The notes: a model not told the origin generated them from the letters alone. A stretch of 64,000 bases of DNA from Warburgia ugandensis (GCA_035236585.1 CP141139.1:21716990-21780989), one strand, 5' to 3'; positions 1 to 14,435 are shown, numbered from the stretch's first letter. Program-made: numbers and translations.

Positions 1-285
1 AAAATGTGAGTGGCTAGAACATTTCCTGGTGCCATAAAAGGTGATTGGAAGTGGGCAGCACGGTCGCTTAGCATCTTTGCTGTGGCAGATGGGAAAACTG
101 AGGAGAGTCCCATTAACAAAACAGCCCCTGCATTTTGAATGCTTTTTTAATCTTTTAATTACCAAAATGGCCATCGACTTCAAATGCCCATAACCTTTTC
201 ACCCAAACTCCATTTTCAGTGCACTTTTTAACATTTGATTTCATTTTTCGAATATAGGATCTACCTTTTAGATATTTTCAACAAG
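1..285 (-). repeat. Partial class III monomer at window edge
   Basis: This is the right-hand part of a class III monomer, cut by the window start. It carries the class III words gtggcagatggg and gaggagagtccc and ends with the class III marker gatattttcaacaag. The array therefore continues to the left of the window. Confidence 0.9.
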
Positions 286-1700
286 AACTAAATTCTAACG
301 TTGAAAATTTTAAAGAAATCCATCCACCTGTTTGCTCCAATCTTCAAAATAGGGCTTGAAAATTTGAGCAGTTACATTATTTACTGGCATAGACATTGGG
401 GACCAAAGATGGCCAGCTCAATCGCCTATTATATTTCTCAACGCAGGAGCAAAACAAAGGATGGTGACGTTATCATATTGGCCCCTGAATTTTGAATCTT
501 TTAGTTAATGAAATGCCCTTCAACTTCAAACTGTGATAACTTTTAAATCTGAACTCTATTCTCAGCGTTATTTTTCTCGTTCGATTCCATAAGACGAATA
601 GAATCTAATTATGCGAATACTTTCAACAAGTTCTAATTTCTAAAATTCAAAATTTGCAAAACAGTCATCCTCCTCTTCAATCCAATTTTCCAAATAGAAC
701 TTTAAAATTTGAGTAGTTACTTCATTTTTTGTCGTAGCAAATGGTGATCGAAGGTGGGTGTCGACACTGTCGCTACTACCTATTGTCTTTCTTGAGGAAA
801 ATGTGAAAACAGAGGAGGGTGTCCTTATCGAAATGGCCCATGCAATTAAATGCTTTTTTGAATCTTTTGTTTACCATAATGCCCTTACACTTCGAACGCC
901 CATAACTTTTCCATCCAAACTCCATTTTCGTAGTCCTTTGTGTTGTTAGTTCCATTTTTCAAATAAAATCTAATCCTGACAATATTTTCAACAAGTACTA
1001 AATTCTAAAATTGAAAATTTGTAAAATATTCATCTCCTTGTTCTATCCAATCTTCCAAATAGAACTTTAAAATTTGAGTACTTACATAATTTTTCAGCGC
1101 CGCAAAAGGGACCTTAGGTGGGCGACGTGATCGCTTACTATCTTTCTCAAAGACGTACATGAAAACAGAGGAGGGTGGCGTCATCAAAATGGCCCCGTGC
1201 ATTTTGAAACTTTTAATTACCAAAATACCCTTTACCTTCAAATGCTCATTACTTTTTCATCCGAACTCTGTTTTTAGGGTTCCTTGGGCCATATGATTCC
1301 ATTTTTCAATTAGAATCTAATTAAGAGAAAATTTTCAACAAGTTGTAAATTTTAAAATGCAAAATTTATATAATATTCATCCTCTTGGTCAATCCAATCT
1401 TCCAAATACGACATTAAAGTGTGAGTGGCTAGAACATTTCCTGGTGCCATAAACGGTGATTGGAAGTGGGCAGCGCGATCGCTTAGCATCTTTGCTGTGG
1501 CAGATGGGAAAGCTGAGGAGAGTGCCGTTAACAAAACGGCCCCTGCATTTTGAATGCTTTTTTAATCTTTTAATTACCAAAATGGCCATCGACTTCAAAT
1601 GCTCATAACCTTTTCGCCCAAACTCCATTTTCAGTGCACTTTTTATCATTGGATTCCATTTTTCGAATATAGAATCTACCTTTTAGATATTTTCAACAAG
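286..1700 (-). repeat. HOR unit 1 (alpha lineage)
   Basis: A complete II-I-IV-III unit of 1,415 bp. The class I monomer carries the alpha word cgctactacc. The class IV monomer has the local variant ctcaaagacgtacatg near 1146-1161, which other copies lack. Confidence 0.9.
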
Positions 1701-3115
1701 CATTAAATTCTAACGTTCAAAATTTTAAAGAAATCCATCCACCTGTTTGTTCCAATCTTCAAAATAGGACTTGAAAATTTGAGTAGTTATATTATTTACT
1801 TGCATAGTAATTGGGGATCAAAGATGGCCAGCTCAATCGCCTACTATATTTGTCAACGTAGGGGTAAAACAACGGATGGTGACGTTATCATATTGGCCCC
1901 TGAATTTGGAATCTTTTAGTTAATGAAATGCCCTTCAAATTCAAACTATGATAACATTTTGATCTGAACTCTATTCTCAGCGTTATTTTTCTCGTTCGAT
2001 TCCAGAAGATGAATAGAATCTAATTATGAGAATATTTTCAACAAGTTCTAATTTCTAAACTTCAAAATTTGCAAAGCATTCATCCTCCTCTTCAATCCAA
2101 TTTTCCAAATAGAACTTTAAAATTTGAGTAGTTACTTCATTTTTTGTCGTAGCAAATGGTGATCGAAGGTGGGTGTCGACACTGTCGCGACTGCCTATTG
2201 TCTTTCTCAAGGAAAATGTGAAAACAGAGGAGGGTGTCCTTATCGAAATGGCCCATGCAATTAAATGCCTTTTTGAATCTTTTGTTTACCATAATGCCCT
2301 TACACTTCAAACGCGCATACCTTTTTCATCCAAACTCCATTTTCAAAGTACTTTGTGTTGGTTCCATTTTTCAAATAAAATCTAATCCTGACAATATTTT
2401 CAACAAGTACTAAATTCTAAAATTGAAAATTTGTAAAATATTCAACTCCTTGTTCTATCCAATCTTCCAAATAGAAGTTTAAAATTTGAGTACTTACATA
2501 ATTTTTCAGTGCGCGCCGCAACAGGGACCATAGGTGGGCATCGTGATCACTTACTATCTTTCTCAGCGTAGACATGAAAACGGAGGAGGGTGGCATTCTC
2601 AAAATGGCCCCTTGCATTTTGAATCTTTTAATTACCAAAATACCCTTTACCTTCAAATGCTCATAACGTTTTCATCCGAACTCCGTTTGTAGGATTCCTT
2701 GGGTCATTCGATTACATTTTTCAATTAGAATCTAATTAAGAGAAACATTTCAACAAGTTCTAAATTTTAAAATGCAAAATTCATATAATATTCATCCTCT
2801 TGCTCAATCCAATCTTCCAAATAGGACATTAAAATGTGAGTGGCTAGAACATTTCCTGGTGCCATAAATGGTGATTTGAGGTGGGCAGCACGATCGCTTA
2901 CCATCTTTGCTGTGGCAAATGGGAAAACTGAGGAGAGTCCCATTAACAAAACAGCCCCTGCTTTTTGAATTCTTTTTTAATCTTTTAATTACCAAAATGG
3001 CCATCGACTTCAAATGCCCATAACCTTTTCACCCAAACTCCATTTTCAGTGCACTTTTTAACATTTGATTTCATTTTTCGAATATAGAATCTACCTTTTA
3101 GATATTTTCAACAAG
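1701..3115 (-). repeat. HOR unit 2 (beta lineage)
   Basis: A complete 1,415-bp unit. It has the beta markers cgcgactgcc in class I and gcgcgccgcaacaggg in class IV. It is almost the same as unit 6, about 5,660 bp downstream, including the same class III variant (caaatgggaaaactgagg). Confidence 0.9.
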
Positions 3116-4529
3116 AACTAAATTCTAACGTTGAAAATTTTAAAGAAATCCATCCACCTGTTTGCTCCAATCTTCAAAATAGGCCTTGAAAATTTGAGCA
3201 GTTACATTATTTACTGGCATAGACATTGGGGACCAAAGATGGCCAGCTCAATCGCCTATTATATTTCTCAACGCAGGAGCAAAACAAAGGATGGTGACGT
3301 TATCATATTGGCCCCTGAATTTTGAATCTTTTAGTTAATGAAATGCCCTTCAACTTCAAACTGTGATAACTTTTAAATCTGAACTCTATTCTCAGCGTTA
3401 TTTTTCTCGTTCGATTCCATAAGACGAATAGAATCTAATTATGCGAATACTTTCAACAAGTTCTAATTTCTAAAATTCAAAATTTGCAAAACAGTCATCC
3501 TCCTCTTCAATCCAATTTTCCAAATAGAACTTTAAAATTTGAGTAGTTACTTCATTTTTTGTCGTAGCAAATGGTGATCGAAGGTGGGTGTCGACACTGT
3601 CGCTACTACCTATTGTCTTTCTTGAGGAAAATGTGAAAACAGAGGAGGGTGTCCTTATCGAAATGGCCCATGCAATTAAATGCTTTTTTGAATCTTTTGT
3701 TTACCATAATGCCCTTACACTTCGAACGCCCATAACTTTTCCATCCAAACTCCATTTTCAGAGTCCTTTGTGTTGTTAGTTCCATTTTTCAAATAAAATC
3801 TAATCGACAATATTTTCAACAAGTACTAAATTCTAAAATTGAAAATTTGTAAAATATTCATCTCCTTGTTCTATCCAATCTTCCAAATAGAACTTTAAAA
3901 TTTGAGTACTTACATAATTTTTCGACGCCGCAAAAGGGACCGTAGGTGGGCGACGTGATCGCTTACTATCTTTCTCACACGTAGACATGAAAACGAGAGG
4001 AGGGTGGCGTCATCAAAATGGCCCCGTGCATTTTGAAACTTTTAATTACCAAAATACCCTTTACCTTCAAATGCTCATTACTTTTTCATCCGAACTCCGT
4101 TTTTAGGGTTCCTTGGGCCATATGATTCCATTTTCCAATTAGAATCTAATTAAGAGAAAATTTTCAACAAGTTGTAAATTTTAAAATGCAAAATTTATAT
4201 AATATTCATCCTCTTGGTCAATCCAATCTTCCAAATACGACATTAAAGTGTGAGTGGCTAGAACATTTCCTGGTGCCATAAACGGTGATTGGAAGTGGGC
4301 AGCGCGATCGCTTAGCATCTTTGCTGTGGCAGATGGGAAAGCTGAGGAGAGTGCCGTTAACAAAACGGCCCCTGCATTTAGAATGCTTTTTTAATCTTTT
4401 AATTACCAAAATGGCCATCGACTTCAAATGCCCATAACCTTTTCACCCAAACTCCATTTTCAGTGCACTTTTTAACATTTGATTTCATTTTTCGAATATA
4501 GAATCTACCTTTTAGATATTTTCAACAAG
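3116..4529 (-). repeat. HOR unit 3 (alpha lineage)
   Basis: A complete 1,414-bp unit. Class II reads ttactggcatagacattgg, as in unit 1. Class I is alpha. Class IV carries the unusual local variant ctcacacgtagacatg followed by cgagagg near 3974-4000. Confidence 0.9.
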
Positions 4530-5943
4530 AACTAAATTCTAACGTTGAAAATTTTAAAGAAATCCATCCACCTGTTTGCTCCAATCTTCAAAATAGGGCT
4601 TGAAAATTTGAGCAGTTACATTATTTACTTGCATAGCAATTGGGGACCAAAGATGGCCAGCTCAATCGCCTACTATATTTGTCAACGCAGGGGTAAAACA
4701 AAGGATGGTGACGTTATCATATTGGCCCCTGAATTTTGAATCTTTTAGTTAATGAAATGCCCTTCAACTTCAAACTGTGATAACTTTTAAATCTGAACTC
4801 TATTCTCAGCGTTATTTTTCTCGTTCGATTCCATAAGACGAATAGAATCTAATTATGCGAATACTTTCAACAAGTTCTAATTTCTAAAATTCAAAATTTG
4901 CAAAACATTCATCCTCCTCTTCAATCCAATTTTCCAAATAGAACTTTAAAATTTGAGTAGTTACTTCATTTTTTGTCGTAGCAAATGGTGATCGAAGGTG
5001 GGTGTCGACACTGTCGCTACTACCTATTGTCTTTCTTGAGGAAAATGTGAAAACAGAGGAGGGTGTCCTTATCGAAATGGCCCATGCAATTAAATGCTTT
5101 TTTGAATCTTTTGTTTACCATAATGCCCTTACACTTCGAACGCCCATAACTTTTCCATCCAAACTCCATTTTCAGAGTCCTTTGTGTTGTTAGTTCCATT
5201 TTTCAAATAAAATCTAATCCTGACAATATTTTCAACAAGTACTAAATTCTAAAATTGAAAATTTGTAAAATATTCATCTCCTTGTTCTATCCAATCTTCC
5301 AAATAGAACTTTAAAATTTGAGTACTTACATAATTTTTCAGCGCCGCAAAAGGGACCTTAGGTGGGCGACGTGATCGCTTACTATCTTTCTTGGCGTAGA
5401 CATGAAAACAGAGGAGGGTGGCGTCATCAAAATGGCCCCGTGCATTTTGAAACTTTTAATTACCAAAATACCCTTTACCTTCAAATGCTCATTACTTTTT
5501 CATCCGAACTCTGTTTTTAGGGTTCCTTGGGCCATATGATTCCATTTTTCAATTAGAATCTAATTAAGAGAAAATTTTCAACAAGTTGTAAATTTTAAAA
5601 TGCAAAATTTATATAATATTCATCCTCTTGGTCAATCCAATCTTCCAAATACGACATTAAAGTGTGAGTGGCTAGAACATTTCCTGGTGCCATAAACGGT
5701 GATTGGAAGTGGGCAGCGCGATCGCTTAGCATCTTTGCTGTGGCAGATGGGAAAGTTGAGGAGAGTGCCATTAACAAAACGGCTCCTGCAATTTGAATGC
5801 TTTTTTGATCTTTTAATTACCAAAATGGCCTTTGAATTCAAATGCTCATAACGTTTTCACCCAAACTCCATTTTTAGTGCCCTTTGTGTCGTTGGATTCC
5901 ATTTTTCGAATATAGAATCTACCTTTTAGATATTTTCAACAAG
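4530..5943 (-). repeat. HOR unit 4 (alpha lineage)
   Basis: A complete 1,414-bp unit. Class II reads acttgcatagcaattgg, a sub-variant shared with units 8 and 12. Class IV has the local variant cttggcgtagacatg near 5390. Class III carries private changes near 5755-5860 (gttgaggagagtgccatt; tttgaattcaaatg). Confidence 0.9.
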
Positions 5944-7360
5944 CATTAAATTCTAACGTTCAAAATTTTAAAGAAATCCATCCACCTGTTTGTTCCAATC
6001 TTCAAAATAGGACTTGAAAATTTGAGTAGTTATATTATTTACTTGCATAGTAATTGGGGATCAAAGATGGCCAGCTCAATCGCCTACTATATTTGTCAAC
6101 GTAGGGGTAAAACAACGGATGGTGACGTTATCATATTGGCCCCTGAATTTGGAATCTTTTAGTTAATGAAATGCCCTTCAAATTCAAACTATGATAACAT
6201 TTTGATCTGAACTCTATTCTCAGCGTTATTTTTCTCGTTCGATTCCAGAAGATGAATAGAATCTAATTATGAGAATATTTTCAACAAGTTCTAATTTCTA
6301 AACTTCAAAATTTGCAAAGCATTCATCCTCCTCTTCAATCCAATTTTCCAAATAGAACTTTAAAATTTGAGTAGTTACTTCATTTTTTGTCGTAGCAAAT
6401 GGTGATCGAAGGTGGGTGTCGACACTGTCGCGACTGCCTATTGTCTTTCTCAAGGAAAATGTGAAAACAGAGGAGGGTGTCCTTATCGAAATGGCCCATG
6501 CAATTAAATGCTTTTTTGAATCTTTTGTTTACCATAATGCCCTTACACTTCAAACGCGCATACCTTTTTCATCCAAACTCCATTTTCAAAGTACTTTGTG
6601 TTGTTAGTTTCCATTTTTCAAATAAAATCTAATCCTGACAATATTTTCAACAAGTACTAAATTCTAAAATTGAAAATTTGTAAAATATTCAACTCCTTGT
6701 TCTATCCAATCTTCCAAATAGAAGTTTAAAATTTGAGTACTTACATAATTTTTCAGTGCGCCGCAACAGGGACCATAGGTGGGCATCGTGATCACTTACT
6801 ATCTTTCTCAGCGTAGACATGAAAACGGAGGAGGGTGGCATTCTCAAAATGGCCCCTTGCATTTTGAATCTTTTAATTACCAAAATACCCTTTACCTTCA
6901 AATGCTCATAACGTTTTCATCCGAACTCCGTTTGTAGGATTCCTTGGGTCATTCGATTACATTTTTCAATTAGAATCTAATTAAGAGAAACATTTCAACA
7001 AGTTCTAAATTTTAAAATGCAAAATTCATATAATATTCATCCTCTTGCTCAATCCAATCTTCCAAATAGGACATTAAAATGTGAGTGGCTAGAACATTTC
7101 CTGGTGCCATAAAAGGTGATTGGAAGTGGGCAGCGCGATCGCTTAGCATCTTTGCTGTGGCAGATGGGAAAGCTGAGGAGAGTGCCGTTAACAAAACGGC
7201 CCCTGCATTTTGAATGCTTTTTTAATCTTTTAATTACCAAAATGGCCTTCGACTTCAAATGCTCATAACCTTTTTGCCCAAACTCCATTTTCAGTGCACT
7301 TTTTATCATTGGATTCCATTTTTCGAATATAGAATCTACCTTTTAGATATTTTCAACAAG
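5944..7360 (-). repeat. HOR unit 5 (beta lineage)
   Basis: A complete 1,417-bp unit with class II beta words (catagtaattggggatcaaa, aacaacggatgg) and class I beta cgcgactgcc. Its class IV has a 2-bp-shorter form of the gcgccgcaacaggg site than unit 2. Confidence 0.9.
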
Positions 7361-8776
7361 CATTAAATTCTAACGTTCAAAATTTTAAAGAAATCCATCC
7401 ACCTGTTTGTTCCAATCTTCAAAATAGGACTTGAAAATTTGAGTAGTTATATTATTTACTTGCATAGTAATTGGGGATCAAAGATGGCCAGCTCAATCGC
7501 CTACTATATTTGTCAACGTAGGGGTAAAACAACGGATGGTGACGTTATCATATTGGCCCCTGAATTTGGAATCTTTTAGTTAATGAAATGCCCTTCAAAT
7601 TCAAACTATGATAACATTTTGATCTGAACTCTATTCTCAGCGTTATTTTTCTCGTTCGATTCCAGAAGATGAATAGAATCTAATTATGAGAATATTTTCA
7701 ACAAGTTCTAATTTCTAAACTTCAAAATTTGCAAAGCATTCATCCTCCTCTTCAATCCAATTTTCCAAATAGAACTTTAAAATTTGAGTAGTTACTTCAT
7801 TTTTTGTCGTAGCAAATGGTGATCGAAGGTGGGTGTCGACACTGTCGCTCACTGCCTATTGTCTTTCTCAAGGAAAATGTGAAAACAGAGGAGGGTGTCC
7901 TTATCGAAATGGCCCATGCAATTAAATGCTTTTTTGAATCTTTTGTTTACCATAATGCCCTTACACTTCAAACGCGCATACCTTTTTCATCCAAACTCCA
8001 TTTTCAAAGTACTTTGTGTTGGTTCCATTTTTCAAATAAAATCTAATCCTGACAATATTTTCAACAAGTACTAAATTCTAAAATTGAAAATTTGTAAAAT
8101 ATTCAACTCCTTGTTCTATCCAATCTTCCAAATAGAAGTTTAAAATTTGAGTACTTACATAATTTTTCAGTGCGCGCCGCAAAAGGGACCATAGGTGGGC
8201 ATCGTGATCACTTACTATCTTTCTCAGCGTAGACATGAAAACGGAGGAGGGTGGCATTCTCAAAATGGCCCCTTGCATTTTGAATCTTTTAATTACCAAA
8301 ATACCCTTTACCTTCAAATGCTCATAACGTTTTCATCCGAACTCCGTTTGTAGGATTCCTTGGGTCATTCGATTACATTTTTCAATTAGAATCTAATTAA
8401 GAGAAACATTTCAACAAGTTCTAAATTTTAAAATGCAAAATTCATATAATATTCATCCTCTTGCTCAATCCAATCTTCCAAATAGGACATTAAAATGTGA
8501 GTGGCTAGAACATTTCCTGGTGCCATAAATGGTGATTTGAGGTGGGCAGCACGATCGCTTACCATCTTTGCTGTGGCAAATGGGAAAACTGAGGAGAGTC
8601 CCATTAACAAAACAGCCCCTGCTTTTTGAATTCTTTTTTAATCTTTTAATTACCAAAATGGCCATCGACTTCAAATGCCCATAACCTTTTCACCCAAACT
8701 CCATTTTCAGTGCACTTTTTAACATTTGATTTCATTTTTCGAATATAGAATCTACCTTTTAGATATTTTCAACAAG
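7361..8776 (-). repeat. HOR unit 6 (beta lineage)
   Basis: A complete 1,416-bp unit. Two beta units (5 and 6) are adjacent here. Class I has a private change, cgctcactgcc, at 7846-7856. The class IV and III monomers match those of unit 2 almost exactly at a distance of 5,661 bp. Confidence 0.9.
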
Positions 8777-10190
8777 AACTAAATTCTAACGTTGAAAATT
8801 TTAAAGAAATCCATCCACCTGTTTGCTCCAATCTTCAAAATAGGCCTTGAAAATTTGAGTAGTTACATTATTTACTGGCATAGACATTGGGGACCAAAGA
8901 TGGCCAGCTCAATCGCCTATTATATTTCTCAACGCAGGAGCAAAACAAAGGATGGTGACGTTATCAAATTGGGCCCTGCATTTTGAATCTTTTAGTTAAT
9001 GAACTGCCCTTCAACTTCAAACTATGCTAACTTTTAAATCTGAACTCTATTCTCAGCGTTATTTTTCTCGTTCGATTCCATAAGACGAATAGAATCTAAT
9101 TATGCGAATACTTTCAACAAGTTCTAATTTCTAAAATTCAAAATTTGCAAAGCAGTCATCCTCCTCTTCAATCCAATTTTCCAAATAGAACTTTAAAATT
9201 TGAGTAGTTACTTCATTTTTTGTCGTAGCAAATGGTGATCGAAGGTGGGTGTCGACACTGTCGCTACTACCTATTGTCTTTCTTGAGGAAAATGTGAAAA
9301 CAGAGGAGGGTGTCCTTATCGAAATGGCCCATGCAATTAAATGCTTTTTTGAATCTTTTGTTTACCATAATGCCCTTACACTTCGAACGCCCATAACTTT
9401 TCCATCCAAACTCCATTTTCGTAGTCCTTTGTGTTGTTAGTTCCATTTTTCAAATAAAATCTAATCCTGACAATATTTTCAACAAGTACTAAATTCTAAA
9501 ATTGAAAATTTGTAAAATATTCATCTCCTTGTTCTATCCAATCTTCCAAATAGAACTTTAAAATTTAAGTACTTACATAATTTTTTGACGCGGCAAAAGG
9601 GACCATAGGTGGGCGACGTGATCGCTTACTATCTTTCTCAGCATAGACATGAAAACAGAGGAGGGTGGCGTTATCAAAATGGCCCCGTGCATTTTGAAAC
9701 TTTTAATTACCAAAATACCCTTTACCTTCGAATGCTAATAACTTTTTCATCCGAACACCGTTTTTAGGGTTCCTTGGGTCATCCGGTTCCATTTTCCAAT
9801 TAGAATCTAATTACGAGAAAATTTTCAACAAGTTGTAAATTTTAAAATGCAAAATTTATATAATATTCATCCTCTTGGTCAATCCAATCTTCCAAATACG
9901 ACATTAAAGTGTGAGTGGCTAGAACATTTCCTGGTGCCATAAACGGTGATTGGAAGTCGGCAGCACGATCGCTTAGCATCTTTGCTGTGGCAGATGGGAA
10001 AACTGAGGAGAGTCCCATTAACAAAACAACCCCTGCATTTTGAATGCTTTTTTAATCTTTTAATTACCAAAATGGCCATCGACTTCAAATGCCCATAACC
10101 TTTTCACCCAAACTCCATTTTCAGTGCACTTTTTAACATTTGATTTCATTTTTCGAATATAGAATCTACCTTTTAGATATTTTCAACAAG
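8777..10190 (-). repeat. HOR unit 7 (alpha lineage, with foreign class IV tract)
   Basis: A complete 1,414-bp unit, alpha by class I. Its class IV monomer differs from every other copy in block A from at least 9,728 to 9,823 (ttcgaatgctaataac, gaacaccg, catccggttcc, tacgagaaaa). These variants match class IV monomers of the other blocks, for example 61,961-62,059. Confidence 0.9.
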
Positions 10191-11604
10191 AACTAAATTC
10201 TAACGTTGAAAATTTTAAAGAAATCCATCCACCTGTTTGCTCCAATCTTCAAAATAGGGCTTGAAAATTTGAGCAGTTACATTATTTACTTGCATAGCAA
10301 TTGGGGACCAAAGATGGCCAGCTCAATCGCCTACTATATTTGTCAACGCAGGGGTAAAACAAAGGATGGTGACGTTATCATATTGGCCCCTGAATTTTGA
10401 ATCTTTTAGTTAATGAAATGCCCTTCAACTTCAAACTGTGATAACTTTTAAATCTGAACTCTATTCTCAGCGTTATTTTTCTCGTTCGATTCCATAAGAC
10501 GAATAGAATCTAATTATGCGAATACTTTCAACAAGTTCTAATTTCTAAAATTCAAAATTTGCAAAACAGTCATCCTCCTCTTCAATCCAATTTTCCAAAT
10601 AGAACTTTAAAATTTGAGTAGTTACTTCATTTTTTGTCGTAGCAAATGGTGATCGAAGGTGGGTGTCGACACTGTCGCTACTACCTATTGTCTTTCTTGA
10701 GGAAAATGTGAAAACAGAGGAGGGTGTCCTTATCGAAATGGCCCATGCAATTAAATGCTTTTTTGAATCTTTTGTTTACCATAATGCCCTTACACTTCGA
10801 ACGCCCATAACTTTTCCATCCAAACTCCATTTTCAGAGTCCTTTGTGTTGTTAGTTCCATTTTTCAAATAAAATCTAATCCTGACAATATTTTCAACAAG
10901 TACTAAATTCTAAAATTGAAAATTTGTAAAATATTCATCTCCTTGTTCTATCCAATCTTCCAAATAGAACTTTAAAATTTGAGTACTTACATAATTTTTC
11001 AGCGCCGCAAAAGGGACCTTAGGTGGGCGACGTGATCGCTTACTATCTTTCTCAGCACAGACATGAAAACAGAGGAGGGTGGCGTCATCAAAATGGCCCC
11101 GTGCATTTTGAAACTTTTAATTACCAAAATACCCTTTACCTTCAAATGCTCATTACTTTTTCATCCGAACTCCGTTTTTAGGGTTCCTTGGGCCATATGA
11201 TTCCATTTTCCAATTAGAATCTAATTAAGAGAAAATTTTCAACAAGTTGTAAATTTTAAAATGCAAAATTTATATAATATTCATCCTCTTGGTCAATCCA
11301 ATCTTCCAAATACGACATTAAAGTGTGAGTGGCTAGAACATTTCCTGGTGCCATAAACGGTGATTGGAAGTGGGCAGCACGATCGCTTAGCATCTTTGCT
11401 GTGGCAGATGGGAAAGCTGAGGAGAGTGCCGTTAACAAAACGGCCCCTGCATTTTGAATGCTTTTTTAATCTTTTAATTACCAAAATGGCCATCGACTTC
11501 AAATGCTCATAACCTTTTCGCCCAAACTCCATTTTCAGTGCACTTTTTATCATTGGATTCCATTTTTCGAATATAGAATCTACCTTTTAGATATTTTCAA
11601 CAAG
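10191..11604 (-). repeat. HOR unit 8 (alpha lineage)
   Basis: A complete 1,414-bp unit with the same class II sub-variant as unit 4, which lies 5,661 bp upstream. The class IV local site reads ctcagcacagacatg near 11,050. Confidence 0.9.
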
Positions 11605-13018
11605 CATTAAATTCTAACGTTCAAAATTTTAAAGAAATCCATCCACCTGTTTGTTCCAATCTTCAAAATAGGACTTGAAAATTTGAGTAGTTATATTATT
11701 TACTTGCATAGTAATTGGGGATCAAAGATGGCCAGCTCAATCGCCTACTATATTTGTCAACGTAGGGGTAAAACAACGGATGGTGACGTTATCATATTGG
11801 CCCCTGAATTTGGAATCTTTTAGTTAATGAAATGCCCTTCAAATTCAAACTATGATAACATTTTGATCTGAACTCTATTCTCAGCGTTATTTTTCTCGTT
11901 CGATTCCAGAAGATGAATAGAATCTAATTATGAGAATATTTTCAACAAGTTCTAATTTCTAAACTTCAAAATTTGCAAAGCATTCATCCTCCTCTTCAAT
12001 CCAATTTTCCAAATAGAACTTTAAAATTTGAGTAGTTACTTCATTTTTTGTCGTAGCAAATGGTGATCGAAGGTGGGTGTCGACACTGTCGCGACTGCCT
12101 ATTGTCTTTCTCAAGGAAAATGTGAAAACAGAGGAGGGTGTCCTTATCGAAATGGCCCATGCAATTAAATGCTTTTTTGAATCTTTTGTTTACCATAATG
12201 CCCTTACACTTCAAACGCCCATACCTTTTTCATCCAAACTCCATTTTCAGAGTACTTTGTGTTGGTTCCATTTTTCAAATAAAATCTAATCCTGACAATA
12301 TTTTCAACAAGTACTAAATTCTAAAATTGAAAATTTGTAAAATATTCATCTCCTTGTTCTATCCAATCTTCCAAATAGAAGTTTAAAATTTGAGTACTTA
12401 CATAATTTTTCAATGCGCGCCGCAACAGGGACCATAGGTGGGCATCGTGATCACTTACTATCTTTCTCAGCGTAGACATGAAAACGGAGGAGGGTGGCAT
12501 TCTCAAAATGGCCCCTTGCATTTTGAATCTTTTAATTACCAAAATACCCTTTACCTTCAAATGCTCATAACGTTTTCATCCGAACTCCGTTTTAAAGATT
12601 CCTTGGTCATTTGATTACATTTTTCAATTAGAATCTAATTAAGAGAAACATTTCAACAAGTTGTAAATTTTAAAATGCAAAATTCATATAATATTCATCC
12701 TCTTGCTCAATCCAATCTTCCAAATGGGACATTAAAATGTAAGTGGCTAGAACATTTCCTGGTGGCATAAAAGGTGATTGGAAGTGGGCAGCACGGTCGC
12801 TTAGCATCTTTGCTGTGGCAGATGGGAAAACTGAGGAGAGTCCCATTAACAAAACAGGCCCTGCATTTTGAATGCTTTTTTAATCTTTTAATTACCAAAA
12901 TGGCCATCGACTTCAAATGCCCATAACCTTTTCACCCAAACTCCATTTTCAGTGCACTTTTTAACATTTGATTTCATTTTTCGAATATAGAATCTACCTT
13001 TTAGATATTTTCAACAAG
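11605..13018 (-). repeat. HOR unit 9 (beta lineage)
   Basis: A complete 1,414-bp unit. Class IV has a shorter form of the block-A reading (ccgttttaaagattccttgg near 12,586). Class III has ctggtggcataaaagg, shared only with unit 11. Confidence 0.9.
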
Positions 13019-14435
13019 AACTAAATTCTAACGTTGAAAATTTTAAAGAAATCCATCCACCTGTTTGCTCCAATCTTCAAAATAGGCCTTGAAAATTTGA
13101 GCAGTTACATTATTTACTGGGATAGACATTCGGGACCAAAGATGGCCAGCTCAATCGCCTATTATATTTCTCAACGCAGGAGCAAAACAAAGGATGGTGA
13201 CGTTATCAAATTGGCCTCTGAATTTTGAATCTTTTAGTTAATGAAATGTCCTTCAACTTCAAACTGTGATAACTTTTAAATCTGAACTTTATTTTCAGCG
13301 TTATTTTTCTCGTTCGATTCCATAAGTCGTATAGAATCTAATTATGAGAATATTTTCAACAAGTTCTAATTTCTAAAATTAAAAATTTGCAAAACATTCA
13401 TCCTCCTCTTCAATCCAATTTTCCAAATAGAACTTTAAAATTTGAGTAGTTACTTCATTTTTTGTCGTAGCAAATGGTGATCGAAGGTGGGTGTCGACAC
13501 TGTCGCTACTACCTATTGTCTTTCTTGAGGAAAATGTGAAAACAGAGGAGGGTGTCCTTATCGAAATGGCCCATGCAATTAAATGCTTTTTTGAATCTTT
13601 TGTTTACCATAATGCCCTTACACTTCGAACGCCCATAACTTTTCCATCCAAACTCCATTTTCAGAGTCCTTTGTGTTGTTAGTTCCATTTTTCAAATAAA
13701 ATCTAATCCTGACAATATTTTCAACAAGTACTAAATTCTAAAATTGAAAATTTGTAAAATATTCATCTCCTTGTTCTATCCAATCTTCCAAATAGAACTT
13801 TAAAATTTGAGTACTTACATAATTTTTCAGCGCCGCAAAAGGGACCTTAGGTGGGCGACGTGATCGCTTACTATCTTTCTCGGCCACGTACATGAAAACG
13901 AGAGGAGGGTGGCGTCATCAAAATGGCCCCGTGCATTTTGAAACTTTTAATTACCAAAATACCCTTTACCTTCAAATGCTCATTACTTTTTCATCCGAAC
14001 TCCGTTTTTAGGGTTCCTTGGGCCATATGATTCCATTTTCCAATTAGAATCTAATTAAGAGAAAATTTTCAACAAGTTGTAAATTTTAAAATGCAAAATT
14101 TATATAATATTCATCCTCTTGGTCAATCCAATCTTCCAAATACGACATTAAAGTGTGAGTGGCTAGAACATTTCCTGGTGCCATAAACGGTGATTGGAAG
14201 TGGGCAGCACGATCGCTTAGCATCTTTCTTTGTGGCAGATGGGAAAGCAGAGGAGAGTGCCACTAACAAAACGGCCCCTGCATTTTGAATGCTTTTTTAA
14301 TCTTTTAATTACCAAAATGGCCATCGACTTCAAATGCTCATAACCTTTTCGCCCAAACTCCATTTTCAGTGCACTTTTTATCATTGGATTCCATTTTTCG
14401 AATATAGAATCTACCTTTTAGATATTTTCAACAAG
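13019..14435 (-). repeat. HOR unit 10 (alpha lineage)
   Basis: A complete 1,417-bp unit. It has private changes in class IV (ctcggccacgtacatg then cgagagg, near 13,879-13,905) and class III (catctttctttgtggcag at about 14,221; gcagaggagagtgccac). The class III frame that is open in the other units is broken here. Confidence 0.9.
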
